A DNA stretch of 64,000 bases from CAJCJE01 sp035948315 (lineage in GTDB: Bacteria; Actinomycetota; Actinomycetes; Mycobacteriales; Pseudonocardiaceae), in the NCBI GenBank assembly GCA_035948315.1, contig DASZJG010000061.1, positions 124,001 to 188,000 of the forward strand. Direction: 5' to 3'. Positions within the stretch are counted from its first letter, which is position 1. Every line of letters starts with the position of its first letter. The translations under genes and the position numbers were made by a program. The notes beneath the pieces are model-generated. The model did not search any database and was not told where the DNA came from. It saw only the letters and a program-made list of their open reading frames with translations. Shown piece by piece: positions 16,453 to 25,737 of the stretch.

Positions 16453-17300
16453 GCATCCCGGCGACGCAGCAGCACCGCGCCGGCCACGACGATGACCGCG
16501 ATCCAGATGCACAGCACGCCGAACCCGGTCCACGGCGCCAGCCCGGTCGAGTCCGGGAAGGCCGAAGCCAACTGGCCGCCCGCGTTGCTGGGCAAATAGG
16601 GCAGAACGTGCGGCTGCCAGGTGTCGGGCAGCAGTTCGCCCACGGTCGGCAGGATCAGGATCAGCCCGAACAGGGTCGCGATCGCGCCTGCGGTGTGCCG
16701 CAGGATCCAGCCGAGCCCGACCCCGAGCAGCGCGATCCCGGTCGTGTAGAGGCCGACGCCGAACACCGCGCGCAGCATGCCCGACGAGGTCAGCGAGTAG
16801 CCAAGCCCCTGCGTGTTCAGGATCGGCTGCACCGCGAAGTAGGCGATGAACGAGCTGATCGTGATGGTGACGAACACGATCGCGGCGACGGTGATCGCCT
16901 TGCCCCACAGCACGGGCAGCCGCTTGGGCGCCGCCGCGAGGCTGGACCGGATCATCCCGGTGCCGTACTCGCCGCTGACGACCAGCACACCGAGCACGCC
17001 CACCACCAGTTGGACCAGCAGATAGCCGCGCATCGCGGTGTCGCCCGCGTGGAAGTTCGCCAGCTCCGCCGGACTCAGGCGCCGCTCCGTGAAGCGGGTC
17101 ACCGTGGCGTAGGCGAACAGGCAGTCCAGCCCGATCATGCCGATGACCGCGATCACCAGGCTGTAGATCGAGGATCGCAGCGACCAGAACTTCAGCCATT
17201 CGGAGCGGATCACGCCCCACTGCGTCACCTTCAGGTCCGGGGGCAACTCCGCGTGCCGGGAGTGCCGAGGCGGCGCGGCCATGGTGTCCGTACTCATCAC
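16449..17300 (-). CDS. ABC-2 type exporter permease
   Basis: 283 residues if the GTG at 17300 is used; the ATG at 17297 is better spaced from GAAGGAG. Six hydrophobic segments (about residues 37-62, 90-112, 130-155, 170-190, 195-225, 250-275) fit an ABC-2 membrane subunit. VSGEYGTGMIRSSLAAAP is the cytoplasmic motif of BcrB/NatB-like permeases. It overlaps the ATPase gene by 4 bp. The pair is likely to export peptides or membrane-active compounds under control of the downstream two-component system. Confidence 0.9.
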   Translation of the reverse strand: MMSTDTMAAPPRHSRHAELPPDLKVTQWGVIRSEWLKFWSLRSSIYSLVIAVIGMIGLDCLFAYATVTRFTERRLSPAELANFHAGDTAMRGYLLVQLVVGVLGVLVVSGEYGTGMIRSSLAAAPKRLPVLWGKAITVAAIVFVTITISSFIAYFAVQPILNTQGLGYSLTSSGMLRAVFGVGLYTTGIALLGVGLGWILRHTAGAIATLFGLILILPTVGELLPDTWQPHVLPYLPSNAGGQLASAFPDSTGLAPWTGFGVLCIWIAVIVVAGAVLLRRRDA

Positions 17301-18217
17301 GCAGCTCCTTCGAGTTGCTCGGTGCGGTACTCGACCGCGTCCTGGGTGAGCTCCATGAACGCCTGCTCAAGCGACGCCTGGACCGGAGTCAGCTCCTCAA
17401 GCGGGATCTTGTGCTCGCAGGCGATGCGACCGATCTCGGCGCCGGAGAGCCCGGCCACCTCCAGCACGGCGCGCTCGCTGCTGGTCACGGTGACCTCCGG
17501 ACCGACCAGCAGTTCGCGCAGCTGGGTGGCTTGCTCGGTACGCACCCGGACCACCTTGCGGGAGGCCTGGTCGATGAACTCGCTGACCGAGGTGTCCGCG
17601 ATCAGCCTGCCGCGCCCGATGACGATCAGGTGCTCGGCGGTCAGCGCCATCTCGCTCATCAGGTGCGAGGACACGAAGACGGTGCGCCCCTCCGCGGCAA
17701 GGCCGCGCAGCAGGTTGCGGATCCAGAGGATTCCCTCTGGGTCGAGGCCGTTGACCGGTTCGTCCAGCACCAGCGTTGCCGGATCGCCGAGCAGCGCGGC
17801 GGCGACGCCGAGCCGCTGGCCCATGCCGAGGGAGAACCCGCCCGCTCGCTTGCGCGCCACATCACGCAGGCCGACCAGGTCGATGACCTCCTCGACCCGG
17901 CTGCGCGGGATACCGGTGGTCAGCGCCTGCGCCAACAGGTGGTTGTAGGCCGAGCGGCCGGTGTGCACCGCGCGGGCCTCCAGCAACGCACCGACCTCGC
18001 GCAGCGGGGCGCGGTGTTCGGCGTACGGCTTGCCGTTGACCGTGACGGTGCCGGCACTCGGCGCGTCGAGGCCGAGGATCAGGCGCATGGTGGTGGACTT
18101 GCCGGCGCCGTTCGGGCCGAGGAATCCGGTGACCACGCCGGGTTTGACGGTGAAGGTGACGTCGTCGACGGCGACCTTGTCGCCGTAGCGTTTGGACAGA
18201 GAGCGTGCCTCGATCAT
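17297..18217 (-). CDS. ABC exporter ATPase, BcrA/CcmA type
   Basis: 306 residues. Walker A GPNGAGKST, signature FSLGMGQRL, Walker B TLVLDEPVNGLDP and switch His in SSHLMSE are intact, followed by the ~80-residue C-terminal extension common in the drug-exporter subgroup. A TAGGGT -10-like hexamer six bases before the ATG suggests a leaderless start of the operon ATPase-permease-kinase-regulator. Family members confer self-resistance or lipid/antibiotic export; no substrate can be named. Confidence 0.93.
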   Translation of the reverse strand: MIEARSLSKRYGDKVAVDDVTFTVKPGVVTGFLGPNGAGKSTTMRLILGLDAPSAGTVTVNGKPYAEHRAPLREVGALLEARAVHTGRSAYNHLLAQALTTGIPRSRVEEVIDLVGLRDVARKRAGGFSLGMGQRLGVAAALLGDPATLVLDEPVNGLDPEGILWIRNLLRGLAAEGRTVFVSSHLMSEMALTAEHLIVIGRGRLIADTSVSEFIDQASRKVVRVRTEQATQLRELLVGPEVTVTSSERAVLEVAGLSGAEIGRIACEHKIPLEELTPVQASLEQAFMELTQDAVEYRTEQLEGAA

Positions 18218-18284
18218 GTCCTAACCCTAGGCAGGCGGCGCACGGAGAACGACAGTCCACAGGTGGATTCGCGAAGCCGCCGAT

Positions 18285-18323
18285 GTGCGACTTTTGGGGT
18301 GCCACGTACGTCAAAAGTCGCAC
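18285..18323. promoter_or_regulatory. 12-bp perfect inverted repeat between the ABC and ROK promoters
   Basis: GTGCGACTTTTG (18285-18296) pairs with CAAAAGTCGCAC (18312-18323) across 15 bases that contain the self-complementary ACGTACGT. It lies between divergent start codons (18217 and 18426), so it is more likely an operator or cruciform than a terminator. A site for the ROK repressor is possible, but the other AT-rich site at 19696 is an equal candidate. Confidence 0.5.
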
Positions 18324-18425
18324 GCGCGAGGAGAATTCGTCCGGTAGCGGGTGTTGGTCGGACTCGGCGCACCGCACCGTGCGGTTAGGCTCTCGGCAGG
18401 CGATGGTGCGCGGGGAGGGACGGCG

Positions 18426-19667
18426 TTGGATCACAGGGGGACGAATCTTCCCGCGGTCGGTGAGTACAACCAGACGGTCGTGCTCGACGCCATCCGTCGC
18501 AGGCCCGCCGGGATCACTCGATCCGAAATCGCCGCGCTGACCGCGCTGAGCGTGATGACGGTCACGAAGGTCTGCCGACGCCTGCTCGACGCCGGTCTCG
18601 TCGACGAGCACGGGACGCGCACCGGTGGCCCCGGCAAGCCAGCGGCGGTCGTGAAGTTGAACCCGGACGGCGGGTTCGCGGTCGGGGTGCACATCGATCC
18701 CGCCGCGGTGACCTACGTGCTGGTCGACCTCTCCGGCGCGGTCCGGGACCACTCGCGCACCGGCACCCCGACCGCGGGCGACGCGAGCGCGGTGATCGAC
18801 GAGATGGCGAACGCGATCGACGCCCTCGTGGCGGGGTCGACAGTCGACCGGTCTCGGGTCCTCGGTATCGGCATCGCGTCGCCCGGACCGGTCAATGTGG
18901 ACGATGGCGTGCTGCTGAACCCGCCGATGATGCCCAACTGGCATCGGGTGGCGCTGCGCCGCTCGCTCGCCGAGGCGACCGGACTGCCGGTTCTGCTGGA
19001 GAAGGACACGACGGCGACCGTGGTCGCCGAGCTGTGGTTCGCGAATCCGGGCACCCGGCGCGATTTCGCGTTCATGTACTACGGCACCGGGCTCGGCACG
19101 GGTTTGTCGTTGTCGGGCGAGGTGGTGCGCGGGGTCAGCTCCAACGCGGGCGACGCGGGACACATCACGGTGGATCCGGACGGTCCGGTGTGTACCTGCG
19201 GCCGGCGCGGCTGCGTCGGTTATGTGACCGTGCCACGGGTGCTCGTCGAACGCGCCGTTCTCGACGGCGTGTTCTCGCCCGCCGAGGTGGGCGATCTGGA
19301 CGACATGGGCGCCGTCGACGCGGCGTTCACCAGGCTGGCGAGCCTGGCGGTGGCCGGAGAGCCCGGGGCGCTGGCGGTTCTCACTGGTGCCGCGCAGGCC
19401 CTGGCCAGGGCGATCGTGGTGATCGTGAACATGCTCGACATCGACGAGATCATTTTCGGTGGCCCGTTCTGGCCGCGGATCTCCTCGGTGATCCTGTCGG
19501 CGCTGCCGGAGCTGGTGCGCGCGGACCCTGCGCTGCTCGCGCCGCACCCGGTCCGGTTCTCCGAGTCGATGATCCCGGTCGACGTCGCGGCCGTGGGTGC
19601 CGCGACCCTCGTGCTGGACAACACCTTCTCGCCCCGACCGTCCGCCTTGCTCCTCGCTACCGAGTGA
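18426..19667 (+). CDS. ROK-family transcriptional repressor
   Basis: 413 residues from a TTG at 18426, with GGGGAGGGA just upstream; a longer open frame to 18351 is unsupported. The N-terminal winged helix (ITRSEIAALTALSVMTVTKV, residues ~28-47) is followed by a sugar-kinase-like ROK domain with GIGIASPGPVN and the zinc site CTCGRRGC. In this family a sugar or sugar phosphate releases DNA. It is followed directly by a CUT1 sugar transporter and an alpha-mannosidase, so mannoside- or oligosaccharide-responsive control of that operon is the inference. Confidence 0.92.
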   Translation: MDHRGTNLPAVGEYNQTVVLDAIRRRPAGITRSEIAALTALSVMTVTKVCRRLLDAGLVDEHGTRTGGPGKPAAVVKLNPDGGFAVGVHIDPAAVTYVLVDLSGAVRDHSRTGTPTAGDASAVIDEMANAIDALVAGSTVDRSRVLGIGIASPGPVNVDDGVLLNPPMMPNWHRVALRRSLAEATGLPVLLEKDTTATVVAELWFANPGTRRDFAFMYYGTGLGTGLSLSGEVVRGVSSNAGDAGHITVDPDGPVCTCGRRGCVGYVTVPRVLVERAVLDGVFSPAEVGDLDDMGAVDAAFTRLASLAVAGEPGALAVLTGAAQALARAIVVIVNMLDIDEIIFGGPFWPRISSVILSALPELVRADPALLAPHPVRFSESMIPVDVAAVGAATLVLDNTFSPRPSALLLATE

Positions 19668-19695
19668 ATTCGCTGAAGCAAATCGTTGTCGGGAA

Positions 19696-19716
19696 TTACG
19701 ATATATGATTTAGTAA
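19696..19716 (+). promoter_or_regulatory. AT-rich imperfect palindrome before the sugar transporter
   Basis: A 21-bp segment bounded by TTAC and GTAA with an AT-only core (ATATATGATTTA) stands out in GC-rich surroundings. A possible -35 TTGTCG (19686-19691) and -10 TTTAGT (19709-19714) are 17 bp apart and overlap it. It lies 124 bp before the binding-protein gene and 29 bp after the ROK stop, the expected place for the repressor to act. Confidence 0.45.
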
Positions 19717-19839
19717 CTCCGCCGCGGGGCTTCGGCACGTGAACCGACGCCGTCCCCGCCGGAGGCATCGCGACCCCTTGCCTGAGATGTCAACGTCGAC
19801 GCGGCGGCGCCCTCGCCTGCCGTTCTCCGGAAGGAAACC

Positions 19840-21168
19840 ATGAGCAAGATCCGCTTCGCGGGTATCGCCGTCGCCGCGGCAACCGCTGCCGCGCTGCTCG
19901 CGGCCTGCTCGTCTCCTGCTTCGTCGGGCAGCGCGTCCTCAGGTTCCTGTACGCCAGCGCAGGGCAAGGTCACCCTCCAGTACTGGGACGCCGTCTCGGG
20001 CATGGACCAGGTCGTCGCCCTGTGGAACAAGCAGAACCCGAACATCCAGGTACAGACCAAGAACATCTCCAACGACCAGTACGGCACGCTCGGCAACGCG
20101 CTCAAGGCCGGCACAGCACCGGATCTGGCCCAGGTCGGCTACGACGAACTGCCCGACCTGCGCACCCAGGGCGCGTTCGTGGACGATTCGGCCTGCGCCG
20201 ACGCGGTCGCCGCGAAGTCGAAGTTCGTGCCGTGGACCTGGTCGCAGACCAGCTTCGGCGGTACCGGCGTGTTCGCGATCCCGCAGGACACCGGCCCGAT
20301 GGCGCTCTACGTGCGCAGCGACATCTTCAGCCAGTACGGCCTGTCGATTCCGAAGACCTGGGACGAGTACGCGACCGACGCGCAGAAGCTGCACACCGCG
20401 AACCCCAGCCTCGACATCACCTTCTTCGACCCGAACAACGCCGAGTGGTTCAACGGATTGCTCTGGCAGGCCAAGGCGAACATGTACGGCTACTCCGGCG
20501 ACAAGTGGCACGTGAGCGTGGATTCGGCGCAGAGCAAGCAGGTCGCCCAGTACTGGCAGAACCTGATCAACGCGAAGGAAGTCCGCACCGATCTCGCGCA
20601 CGCGTCGACCCCGATGTACGCGGCGTACGAGCACAACCAACTCGCCACCTACATCGGAGCCGCCTGGGGCTACAGCATGCTCCGCGACAACCTGCCCGAC
20701 CAGGCCGGCAAGTGGACGGTCGTGCCGATGCCGACCTGGAACGGCAGCGCGGCCTCCGGCGACTGGGGCGGATCGAGCGTGGCCTTCATGAAGGGCAGCC
20801 AGCACCTCTACGAGGCGACCAAGTTCAACATCTGGCTGAACACCGACCCGCAGGCCCTCGCCCTCGAGAACACGCTGGGCGGCCTCTACCCGGCGGCGAC
20901 GGCCGGTTTGCAGCTTCCCGCGCTCACGCAGGGCGTTCCGTATTACAACAACCAGAAGATCTTCGACGTCTTCGCCGACTCCTCCAACCACATCGACACC
21001 GGTTTCACCTGGGGTCCGACCCAGAAGACGGTGAACCTGGCGCTACAGGACGCGATGGCCAAGGCCGCGGCGGGCAACGGCACCCTCACCGACGCGCTCG
21101 CCACCGCGCAGTCGGCGGCGCTGTCGTCGATGAAGACGCAGGCGATCCCGGCCGTCGCGGGAAACTGA
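19840..21168 (+). CDS. CUT1 sugar ABC transporter, substrate-binding lipoprotein
   Basis: 442 residues, with AAGGAAA four bases before the ATG. The lipobox LLAAC places the lipidated cysteine at residue 23. The rest is a type II periplasmic-binding fold (SBP_bac_1), for example LQYWDAVSGMDQVVALWNKQ and PKTWDEYATDAQKL. It captures an oligosaccharide outside the membrane for the two permeases that follow. No ATPase gene is present, as usual for actinomycete CUT1 systems that share an MsiK-type ATPase. Confidence 0.93.
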   Translation: MSKIRFAGIAVAAATAAALLAACSSPASSGSASSGSCTPAQGKVTLQYWDAVSGMDQVVALWNKQNPNIQVQTKNISNDQYGTLGNALKAGTAPDLAQVGYDELPDLRTQGAFVDDSACADAVAAKSKFVPWTWSQTSFGGTGVFAIPQDTGPMALYVRSDIFSQYGLSIPKTWDEYATDAQKLHTANPSLDITFFDPNNAEWFNGLLWQAKANMYGYSGDKWHVSVDSAQSKQVAQYWQNLINAKEVRTDLAHASTPMYAAYEHNQLATYIGAAWGYSMLRDNLPDQAGKWTVVPMPTWNGSAASGDWGGSSVAFMKGSQHLYEATKFNIWLNTDPQALALENTLGGLYPAATAGLQLPALTQGVPYYNNQKIFDVFADSSNHIDTGFTWGPTQKTVNLALQDAMAKAAAGNGTLTDALATAQSAALSSMKTQAIPAVAGN

Positions 21169-21175
21169 CTCTGGC

Positions 21176-22120
21176 ATGACCGACCTCGCCACCCGCGCGA
21201 CCACGGTGCCGACGGCCGCCCGCCGCCGTCGGCACCGGGGCGGTGGCCCGCGCGCGGGCACCATCGCGACGTTCCTGCTGCCCTTCTTCCTCCCGTTCGT
21301 GTTGTTCTACCTGGTGCCGATCGGCTACGCGCTGTGGCAGAGCTTCCTGGTGGTGCGCCGCACCAGCGGCGAATTCGGCACTCCGTACACCACGTTCGGC
21401 GGGTTCACGCAATACGTGCAGGCGTTCCAGAACGGCGAGTTCTGGGGCAGCATCGGCCGGATCGGGCTGTTCGGAATCGTCCAGGTGCCCGTCATGCTGT
21501 TCCTGGCGCTGGGCATGGCGCTGCTGCTCGATTCGCCTCGGCTCAAGCTCAAGGCGTTCTTCCGGATCTCGGCGTTCATGCCCTACGCGGTGCCCGGCGT
21601 CATCGCGGCGATCATGTGGTCGTTCCTGTATTCGCCGCAGCTGAGCCCGGTCGTCGACATCCTGCAACACCTTGGCCTGCAACCGAATTTCCTCGGTCCG
21701 GGCGCGGTGCTGTGGTCGACGGCGAACGTCTCGACCTGGCTGTGGACCGGCTACAACATGCTGATCATGTTCTCGGCGCTCCAGTCCATCCCGGACGACC
21801 TGTACCAGGCCGCGCGGCTCGACGGCGCGAGCAACTGGGCGCTGGCCTGGCGCATCAAGGTGCCGATCATCGCCCCGTCGATCATCCTCACCACGGTCTT
21901 CTCGATCATCGGCACCCTGCAGCTCTACGCGGAGCCCGCGGTGCTCAAGCAGATCTCTTCCAACATCTCCAGCACGTTCACCCCGAACATGCTCGCCTAC
22001 GCGGTGGCCTCCGGGGACAACTACCAGCAGGCAGCGGCCATTTCGGTCATCATCGCCGTGATCACCTTCGTGTTGAGCTTCGGGTTCATGCGACTGACCG
22101 CGAAGAGGGCCGGGCTGTGA
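21176..22120 (+). CDS. CUT1 sugar ABC transporter permease, MalF-like
   Basis: 314 residues, seven bases behind the binding-protein stop. An Arg-rich N-terminus precedes six membrane segments. The EAA loop that docks on the ATPase is YQAARLDGASNWALAWRIKVP in part, near residues 212-232, with the conserved Gly. It forms the translocation path with the MalG-like subunit, whose start overlaps its stop. Confidence 0.93.
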   Translation: MTDLATRATTVPTAARRRRHRGGGPRAGTIATFLLPFFLPFVLFYLVPIGYALWQSFLVVRRTSGEFGTPYTTFGGFTQYVQAFQNGEFWGSIGRIGLFGIVQVPVMLFLALGMALLLDSPRLKLKAFFRISAFMPYAVPGVIAAIMWSFLYSPQLSPVVDILQHLGLQPNFLGPGAVLWSTANVSTWLWTGYNMLIMFSALQSIPDDLYQAARLDGASNWALAWRIKVPIIAPSIILTTVFSIIGTLQLYAEPAVLKQISSNISSTFTPNMLAYAVASGDNYQQAAAISVIIAVITFVLSFGFMRLTAKRAGL

Positions 22121-22965
22121 AAAATACCCGGGAGGGCTTGGCCAGCCGCACCGTCGCGATGGCCGTCATGTTCCTGCTGGCCATCTACTTCCTGCTGCCG
22201 ATCTACTTTCTCGTCGTGGCCGCGACCAAGCCGCAGGGCGACCTCGCGTCCACGTTCGGGCTGGCGTTCTCGCACTTCAACCTGTTCCAGAACCTGGGCA
22301 CCCTGTTCGGCCAGGGCAACGGCATCTTCGCGCTGTGGGCGTTGAACAGCGTGATCTACGCGGTGCTCGGCGCCGCCGTCGGCACGCTGATCTCCGCGCT
22401 GTGCGGCTACGCGCTCGCCAAGTTCCGCTTCCGGGGCCGCGAGTTCCTGTTCTCCGTCATCCTCGGCGGCGTGCTCGTGCCGACGACTGCGCTGGCCCTG
22501 CCGCTGTTCCTGCTGTTCTCCGCCGCCGGGCTGGTCAACACCTATCTCGCGGTTTTCCTGCCGAGCATCGTCAGCCCGTTCGGGGTCTATCTCGCGCGGA
22601 TCTTCGCCGCCGCCGCCGTGCCCGACGAGATCCTCGAATCGGCCCGCCTCGACGGTGCCCGCGAGTTCCGGACGTTCTTCTCGGTGGCGTTCAAGCTGAT
22701 GACGCCCTCGCTGGTGACGATCTTCCTGTTCCAGTTCGTCGGCATCTGGAACAACTTCTTCCTGCCGATGGTGATGCTGCAGAGGGAGTCGCTGTTCCCG
22801 ATCACGCTCGGCCTCTACGAGTGGAACGGTCAGACCGCGCGGATCCCGCTCCTGCAGGAATCGGTGATCACCGGCGCGCTGGTGTCGATCGTGCCGGTGA
22901 TCATCATCTTCATCCTGCTCCAACGGTTCTGGCGCACCGGCCTGGCCGCCGGCGCCGTCAAGTAA
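22117..22965 (+). CDS. CUT1 sugar ABC transporter permease, MalG-like
   Basis: 282 residues from the GTG at 22117, which overlaps the MalF-like stop as GTGA; a longer in-frame extension through the upstream gene is an artefact. Six membrane segments and the EAA motif ILESARLDGAREFRTFFSV (near residues 169-187) identify it. It completes the importer with the lipoprotein and MalF-like partner. The C-terminus ends only 13 bases before the mannosidase gene. Confidence 0.93.
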   Translation: MKNTREGLASRTVAMAVMFLLAIYFLLPIYFLVVAATKPQGDLASTFGLAFSHFNLFQNLGTLFGQGNGIFALWALNSVIYAVLGAAVGTLISALCGYALAKFRFRGREFLFSVILGGVLVPTTALALPLFLLFSAAGLVNTYLAVFLPSIVSPFGVYLARIFAAAAVPDEILESARLDGAREFRTFFSVAFKLMTPSLVTIFLFQFVGIWNNFFLPMVMLQRESLFPITLGLYEWNGQTARIPLLQESVITGALVSIVPVIIIFILLQRFWRTGLAAGAVK

Positions 22966-22978
22966 AGGGTTTCGTCGC

Positions 22979-25675
22979 GTGATGCGCAAAGCTGCTGTCT
23001 TCGTGCCCCATTTCCACTGGGACCGGGAATGGTACGAGCCGTTCCAGGTGTTCCGGCACCGGCTGGTCACGGCCCTGGACACGGTGCTGGACACCGCGGA
23101 GGCCAATCCGGACTTCCGGTTCACCGTCGACGGCCAACTGGCGGCGATCGAGGACTACCTTCAGATGCGGCCGGAGAACCGGGATCGGCTCGCGAAACTG
23201 GTCGCGGGCGGCCAACTCGCCATCGGCCCGTGGCTGATCCTGCTCGACGAGTTCCTCTGCTCCGGTGAAACCATCGTGCGCAACCTGCACATGGGCTGGG
23301 CAGCGGCGGCGAAACTCGGCGGCTCGATGCCGATCGGCTACCTGCCGGACATGTTCGGCCACGTCGCGCAGATGCCGCAGATCCTGGCCCGCGCCGGCAT
23401 CGAGCACGCGGCGCTGTGGCGGGGCGTGCCCGGTTCCGTTGCCGGCCACGCCTTCCGCTGGCGCGCGCCGGACGGATCCGAGGTGCGCACCGAGTTCCTG
23501 TTCGACGGCTACGACAACGGCCTGGACGTACTCCTGGTGCCCGACCAGATCGGCCGCGCGCTCGACGAGTACGCCGACATGACCGAACAGCGCTGGGGCA
23601 CCGATCCGGTACTCGCGATGGCGGGTACCGACCACGCCGCACCCGACCCGCGCCTGGCGAGCTGGCTGCGCCGCGACTCCTCGGCGGAGCGCCCGATCAC
23701 CATCGCCACGCTCGACGAGTACATCCGCGAACACGCGCGCGACGAAGTGTCCACAGTGGTCACCGGCGAGCTGCGCAGCCACGCGCGCGGCAACATTCTC
23801 CCCGGCGTCGTTTCCGTGCGGCGCAGCCTCAAACAGCGGATGGCGCTCGCCGAACGCACCGTCGACCACGCCGAGCGGCTGACCGCGCTGTGGTCAACGC
23901 GCGACGAATCGCGGTTCCTCACCCTCGCCTGGCACAAGATCATCGAGTCCACCGCGCACGACTCGGTCGTCGGCTCCGGCACCGACGAGACCGCCGACCA
24001 GGTCGAAGCACGACTTGCCGAAGCGACCCACATCGCCCGCGCGGTCCGCGACGGCGTCCTCGCCGAACGCGCGGCCCTCGTGCCCAGCGACGGCTACCTG
24101 GTCGCCAACCCGCTGCCGGTTCCGCGAACGGCATTGGTCGAGGTCGACGTCCCGGCGGGCACGGCATTGGTGGCGACCGCCGCGGACGGCTCAACCCGTC
24201 CCGTCCAGCTGACTTCCGTCGCACCGACCGTGCTCAGCGACGAGCGGATCGACGCCTCGCAACTCGAACGCGTACTGCGCCGCATTCATCGCCGCGAACT
24301 GTTCGGCCGACAGATCGACCGCTACGAACTCACGCCCGGATCGCTCGTCTTCCACCTCGCCGAGGTCCCCACCAGCGGACCGTTCGACCTGTTGATCCTG
24401 CGCCGCGACATCGCCGCCGCGGCCGCAGCACACCCGGGCGAGTGGACGGTGCGCACGCTGGCGCAGGCACGCGCGACCGCGTTGGTGCCCGTCGACGTTC
24501 CCGCCTCCGGGCTGGCGAGTTTCCGCGTCGAACCAGGGAAGTCGACCGAGGTGACGGGAGCCTCCGCGACGAGCGAGGGCCTGTCGAACGGGCTGGTCGA
24601 GGTCGGCGTGAACGCCGATGGCACGCTCGACGTGACCGGCGCGGACGGCACCGTGCTGCGCGGCGTCGCGCGGCTGGTCGACGGCGGCGACCGAGGCGAC
24701 AGCTACAACTACGGCCCACCGGCGCGGGACGTGCTCGTCTCGACGCCGACCGAGGTCACCGTGGACGTGCTCGAGAACGGCCCACTGCGCGCGAGGATCC
24801 GCATCACCCGCCGCTACGACTGGCCGACCGCGCTGTCGCCCGATCGCGACGTGCGAGCGAGCGAGACCGTGTCGACCCCGGTCGACACTCTGGTCGAGCT
24901 ACGGGTGGGGGAGCCGTTCGTGCGGGTCTCGACCTCGTTCCTGAACACCTCCGCCGATCACCGGCTGCGCTGCCATGTGCCGCTGCCCGAGCCGGTCACC
25001 GGGTCCGCGTCCGCAGGCCAGTTCGCCGTCACCGAGCGGGGGCTGACCGCCGAGGGCGGCTGGGGCGAGTACCCGATCCCGACGTTCCCCGCGAGTTCGT
25101 TCGTGTCGGCGGGTCCCGCGATCGTGCTGCTCGACCACGTCACCGAGTACGAGGTCGTCGGCGACGAACTCGCCATCACGCTGCTGCGCGCGATCGGCTC
25201 GATCAGCGTGAACATCCATCCCTACCGGGACGAACCCGCGGCAAGCGAGATCCCCGCGCCGGGCGCTCAGGACCTCGGCGTCCGCATCGAGAACCGCTTC
25301 GCCGTCATGGCCTCGGCGACCGGCTGGGCAGGCGCGAACGCGGTCGCTCTCGCCGAGCAGTTCCGCAACGACGTCCTCGTGGCCCGAGGAACCGCCCCGG
25401 AAGGCGGCGCGCTCCCCGAAAACATGACCGGCATACGGGTCGACGGCGCGGACATCCTCGTCTCGAGCATCCGGCAGGTCGCCGACGCGGGGGTCGAGGT
25501 TCGACTGGTCGCGATGAGCGACGCGGCGTCGACCGCCCGGGTCACCGGCGTGTTCACCGAAGTCACCACCGTCGACCTGCTCGGCAGGCCGCTCGCCACG
25601 GTGCCGGCCGCGAACAAGATCGAGCTGTCCCTCGGCCCGTGGGAGATCCGAACGTTCCTGCTGTCGAGAACATGA
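22979..25675 (+). CDS. Cytoplasmic alpha-mannosidase, glycoside hydrolase family 38
   Basis: 898 residues. GTG at 22979 has AAAGGG nine bases upstream; the ATG three bases later is an alternative. The GH38 N-terminal zinc site HFHWDREW (His13, Asp15) and the nucleophile-bearing GYLPDMFGH (about Asp124) are present, as is the zinc-ligand AHDS segment near residue 325. There is no signal peptide, so it acts on imported oligosaccharides. As last enzyme of the transporter operon it suggests uptake of mannose-containing glycans and release of mannose inside the cell. Confidence 0.93.
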   Translation: MMRKAAVFVPHFHWDREWYEPFQVFRHRLVTALDTVLDTAEANPDFRFTVDGQLAAIEDYLQMRPENRDRLAKLVAGGQLAIGPWLILLDEFLCSGETIVRNLHMGWAAAAKLGGSMPIGYLPDMFGHVAQMPQILARAGIEHAALWRGVPGSVAGHAFRWRAPDGSEVRTEFLFDGYDNGLDVLLVPDQIGRALDEYADMTEQRWGTDPVLAMAGTDHAAPDPRLASWLRRDSSAERPITIATLDEYIREHARDEVSTVVTGELRSHARGNILPGVVSVRRSLKQRMALAERTVDHAERLTALWSTRDESRFLTLAWHKIIESTAHDSVVGSGTDETADQVEARLAEATHIARAVRDGVLAERAALVPSDGYLVANPLPVPRTALVEVDVPAGTALVATAADGSTRPVQLTSVAPTVLSDERIDASQLERVLRRIHRRELFGRQIDRYELTPGSLVFHLAEVPTSGPFDLLILRRDIAAAAAAHPGEWTVRTLAQARATALVPVDVPASGLASFRVEPGKSTEVTGASATSEGLSNGLVEVGVNADGTLDVTGADGTVLRGVARLVDGGDRGDSYNYGPPARDVLVSTPTEVTVDVLENGPLRARIRITRRYDWPTALSPDRDVRASETVSTPVDTLVELRVGEPFVRVSTSFLNTSADHRLRCHVPLPEPVTGSASAGQFAVTERGLTAEGGWGEYPIPTFPASSFVSAGPAIVLLDHVTEYEVVGDELAITLLRAIGSISVNIHPYRDEPAASEIPAPGAQDLGVRIENRFAVMASATGWAGANAVALAEQFRNDVLVARGTAPEGGALPENMTGIRVDGADILVSSIRQVADAGVEVRLVAMSDAASTARVTGVFTEVTTVDLLGRPLATVPAANKIELSLGPWEIRTFLLSRT

Positions 25676-25737
25676 GGCCGACTCCGTCCCAGGGGCACGA
25701 GCGGCCAGGATGGGCCGCGAGAGCAGGGGAGGCAGTC

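Noticed and set aside
17862..19547. 561-codon minus-strand frame spanning the ABC ATPase start and ROK gene
   Set aside because: It crosses two genes and a divergent promoter region and encodes no recognisable domain.
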